In this document: positions 63,442-64,000 of the stretch, in pieces
How positions within the stretch are numbered: position 1 is the first letter of the stretch
Layout: the number at the start of each line of letters is the position of its first letter
Source of the DNA: Thermoanaerobaculia bacterium
GTDB lineage: Bacteria > Acidobacteriota > Thermoanaerobaculia > Multivoradales > JAIOJS01
Length of the DNA stretch: 64,000 nucleotides
Direction: 5' to 3'
NCBI GenBank assembly: GCA_030429235.1
Contig: JAUIDB010000001.1
Span: 1 to 64,000, forward strand
Program-made: the position numbers and the translations under genes
Notes under the pieces: model-generated
Told to the model about the DNA's origin: nothing
Seen by the model: the letters and a program-made list of their open reading frames with translations, nothing else
Databases searched by the model: none

Positions 63442-64000
63442 GTGCCGCAACGATCCCGCTTCGTCGATGCACGCGCCCTGGGAAGGGCTCGCCCCCTGGG
63501 GCTGACGGCCCGACGGGTGGTCGACGGCTACCTCGCGGGACACCATGGCAGTCCCCAACCGGGCGAGGGCGTCGAACTGTTGCAGTTTCGGGCCTACGAA
63601 CCGGGCGACGACCTGCGTCGGGTCGATTGGCGAGCCTACGCCCGCTCCGACCGCTTCTTCGTCCGCGAGTCCGAGGTCGAACGAGACATCGTGGTGCGGT
63701 TCGTGCTCGATGCCACCGCCTCGATGGGGGTCGCCGAGTTCGCCTCGGGCGGGCAGCGCGGCGACGCGGCGGCGGGGACCAAGCTCGACGCGGCGCGCGG
63801 TATCGTGGCCACCCTCGGAGTGCTCGCCGACCGGCAGGGCGACCGGGTTGCCCTGCACGTCATCGGTGACGGCGCCCGTGGTGGCCGCGCGGCCCGACTC
63901 GGGGGTCTCTCGATGGTCTTCTCGCAACTCGAGTCGATCACAGCCGGCGGACGTTGGGGTGACCGCGGCCTGGCTCGGGCCGGTCTGCCGCCCCGGCGGC
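63442..64000 (+). CDS. DUF58-domain protein, 3'-truncated by the window
   Basis: The 186 residues seen match the DUF58/VWA-like partner of MoxR: YEPGDDLRRVDWRAYARSD with the conserved RxVDW and RFFVRESEVERDIVVR, then FVLDATASMG (a MIDAS-like DxSxS variant, DATAS). GTG 63442 is 22 nt after the moxR stop; the alternative TTG 63440 is in another frame. The frame remains open at base 64000 and continues beyond the window. By family knowledge such genes often precede BatA-like VWA membrane proteins. Confidence 0.88.
   Translation, partial: MPQRSRFVDARALGRARPLGLTARRVVDGYLAGHHGSPQPGEGVELLQFRAYEPGDDLRRVDWRAYARSDRFFVRESEVERDIVVRFVLDATASMGVAEFASGGQRGDAAAGTKLDAARGIVATLGVLADRQGDRVALHVIGDGARGGRAARLGGLSMVFSQLESITAGGRWGDRGLARAGLPPRR

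Overview
The window is GC-rich and densely packed with protein genes on both strands. It has no insertion sequences, phage genes or CRISPR array. Gene content points to a free-living, aerobic-type Gram-negative-like bacterium. The best guess is Acidobacteriota (Thermoanaerobaculia-like), from a Ser/Thr kinase fused to a FlgO/TolB-like domain and TPRs, a Tat-tagged TldD beside TldE, a DUF4159-MoxR-DUF58 cluster, a dockerin on a secreted esterase, and a secreted repeat protein ending in a DGFESG/W tag. That assignment is inference; no rRNA or marker tree is available here.

Layout. 1-14.2 kb: mostly housekeeping and signalling: tsaD (cut by the window start), thiI, a PAS-GGDEF-EAL protein, pckA, a Ser/Thr kinase, an unrecognised Rossmann protein, glutamate dehydrogenase and a PIN-PhoH ATPase. 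14.2-23 kb: a coupled PLP decarboxylase/PhzF pair, ligA, a Rieske-glutamate-synthase-like fusion and a secreted M1 aminopeptidase. 23-44.1 kb: a cell-surface polysaccharide region with a sugar C-methyltransferase/RmlC/DUF4910 operon, a GT39-like membrane glycosyltransferase, an NAD-epimerase, a polysaccharide deacetylase, GT2 and GT4 transferases, a Wzx-like flippase, two membrane-anchored alkaline-phosphatase-superfamily enzymes and an SGNH-dockerin protein. Embedded in it is a sensory operon (methyltransferase, hybrid histidine kinase, periplasmic-binding lipoprotein). 44.1-50.4 kb: a NatAB-type ABC exporter, the triple-repeat secreted protein, a stand-alone MHYT sensor and a TetR regulator with a visible operator. 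50.6-58.5 kb: tRNA-Asn, a radical SAM protein, an OafA-like acyltransferase, a thyA-folA-RND exporter operon and a DCC-family protein. 58.7-64 kb: tldD-tldE, then DUF4159, moxR and a DUF58 gene that runs off the end.

Two architectural themes stand out. First, at least eight genes have a TANNNT -10 hexamer only 6-8 nt before their start codon, which predicts leaderless mRNAs and fixes several GTG/ATG starts; genes with long leaders instead carry AGGAG-type ribosome sites. Second, operons are built from 4-nt GTGA/ATGA stop-start overlaps, seen eight times, which implies translational coupling.

The most interesting candidates for undescribed biology are the methyltransferase-hybrid kinase-binding lipoprotein operon that shares a symmetric -10 element with the flippase, the Tat-exported TldD next to a signal-less TldE, the Rieske-GltS fusion, and the triple-repeat secreted protein with its C-terminal tag.
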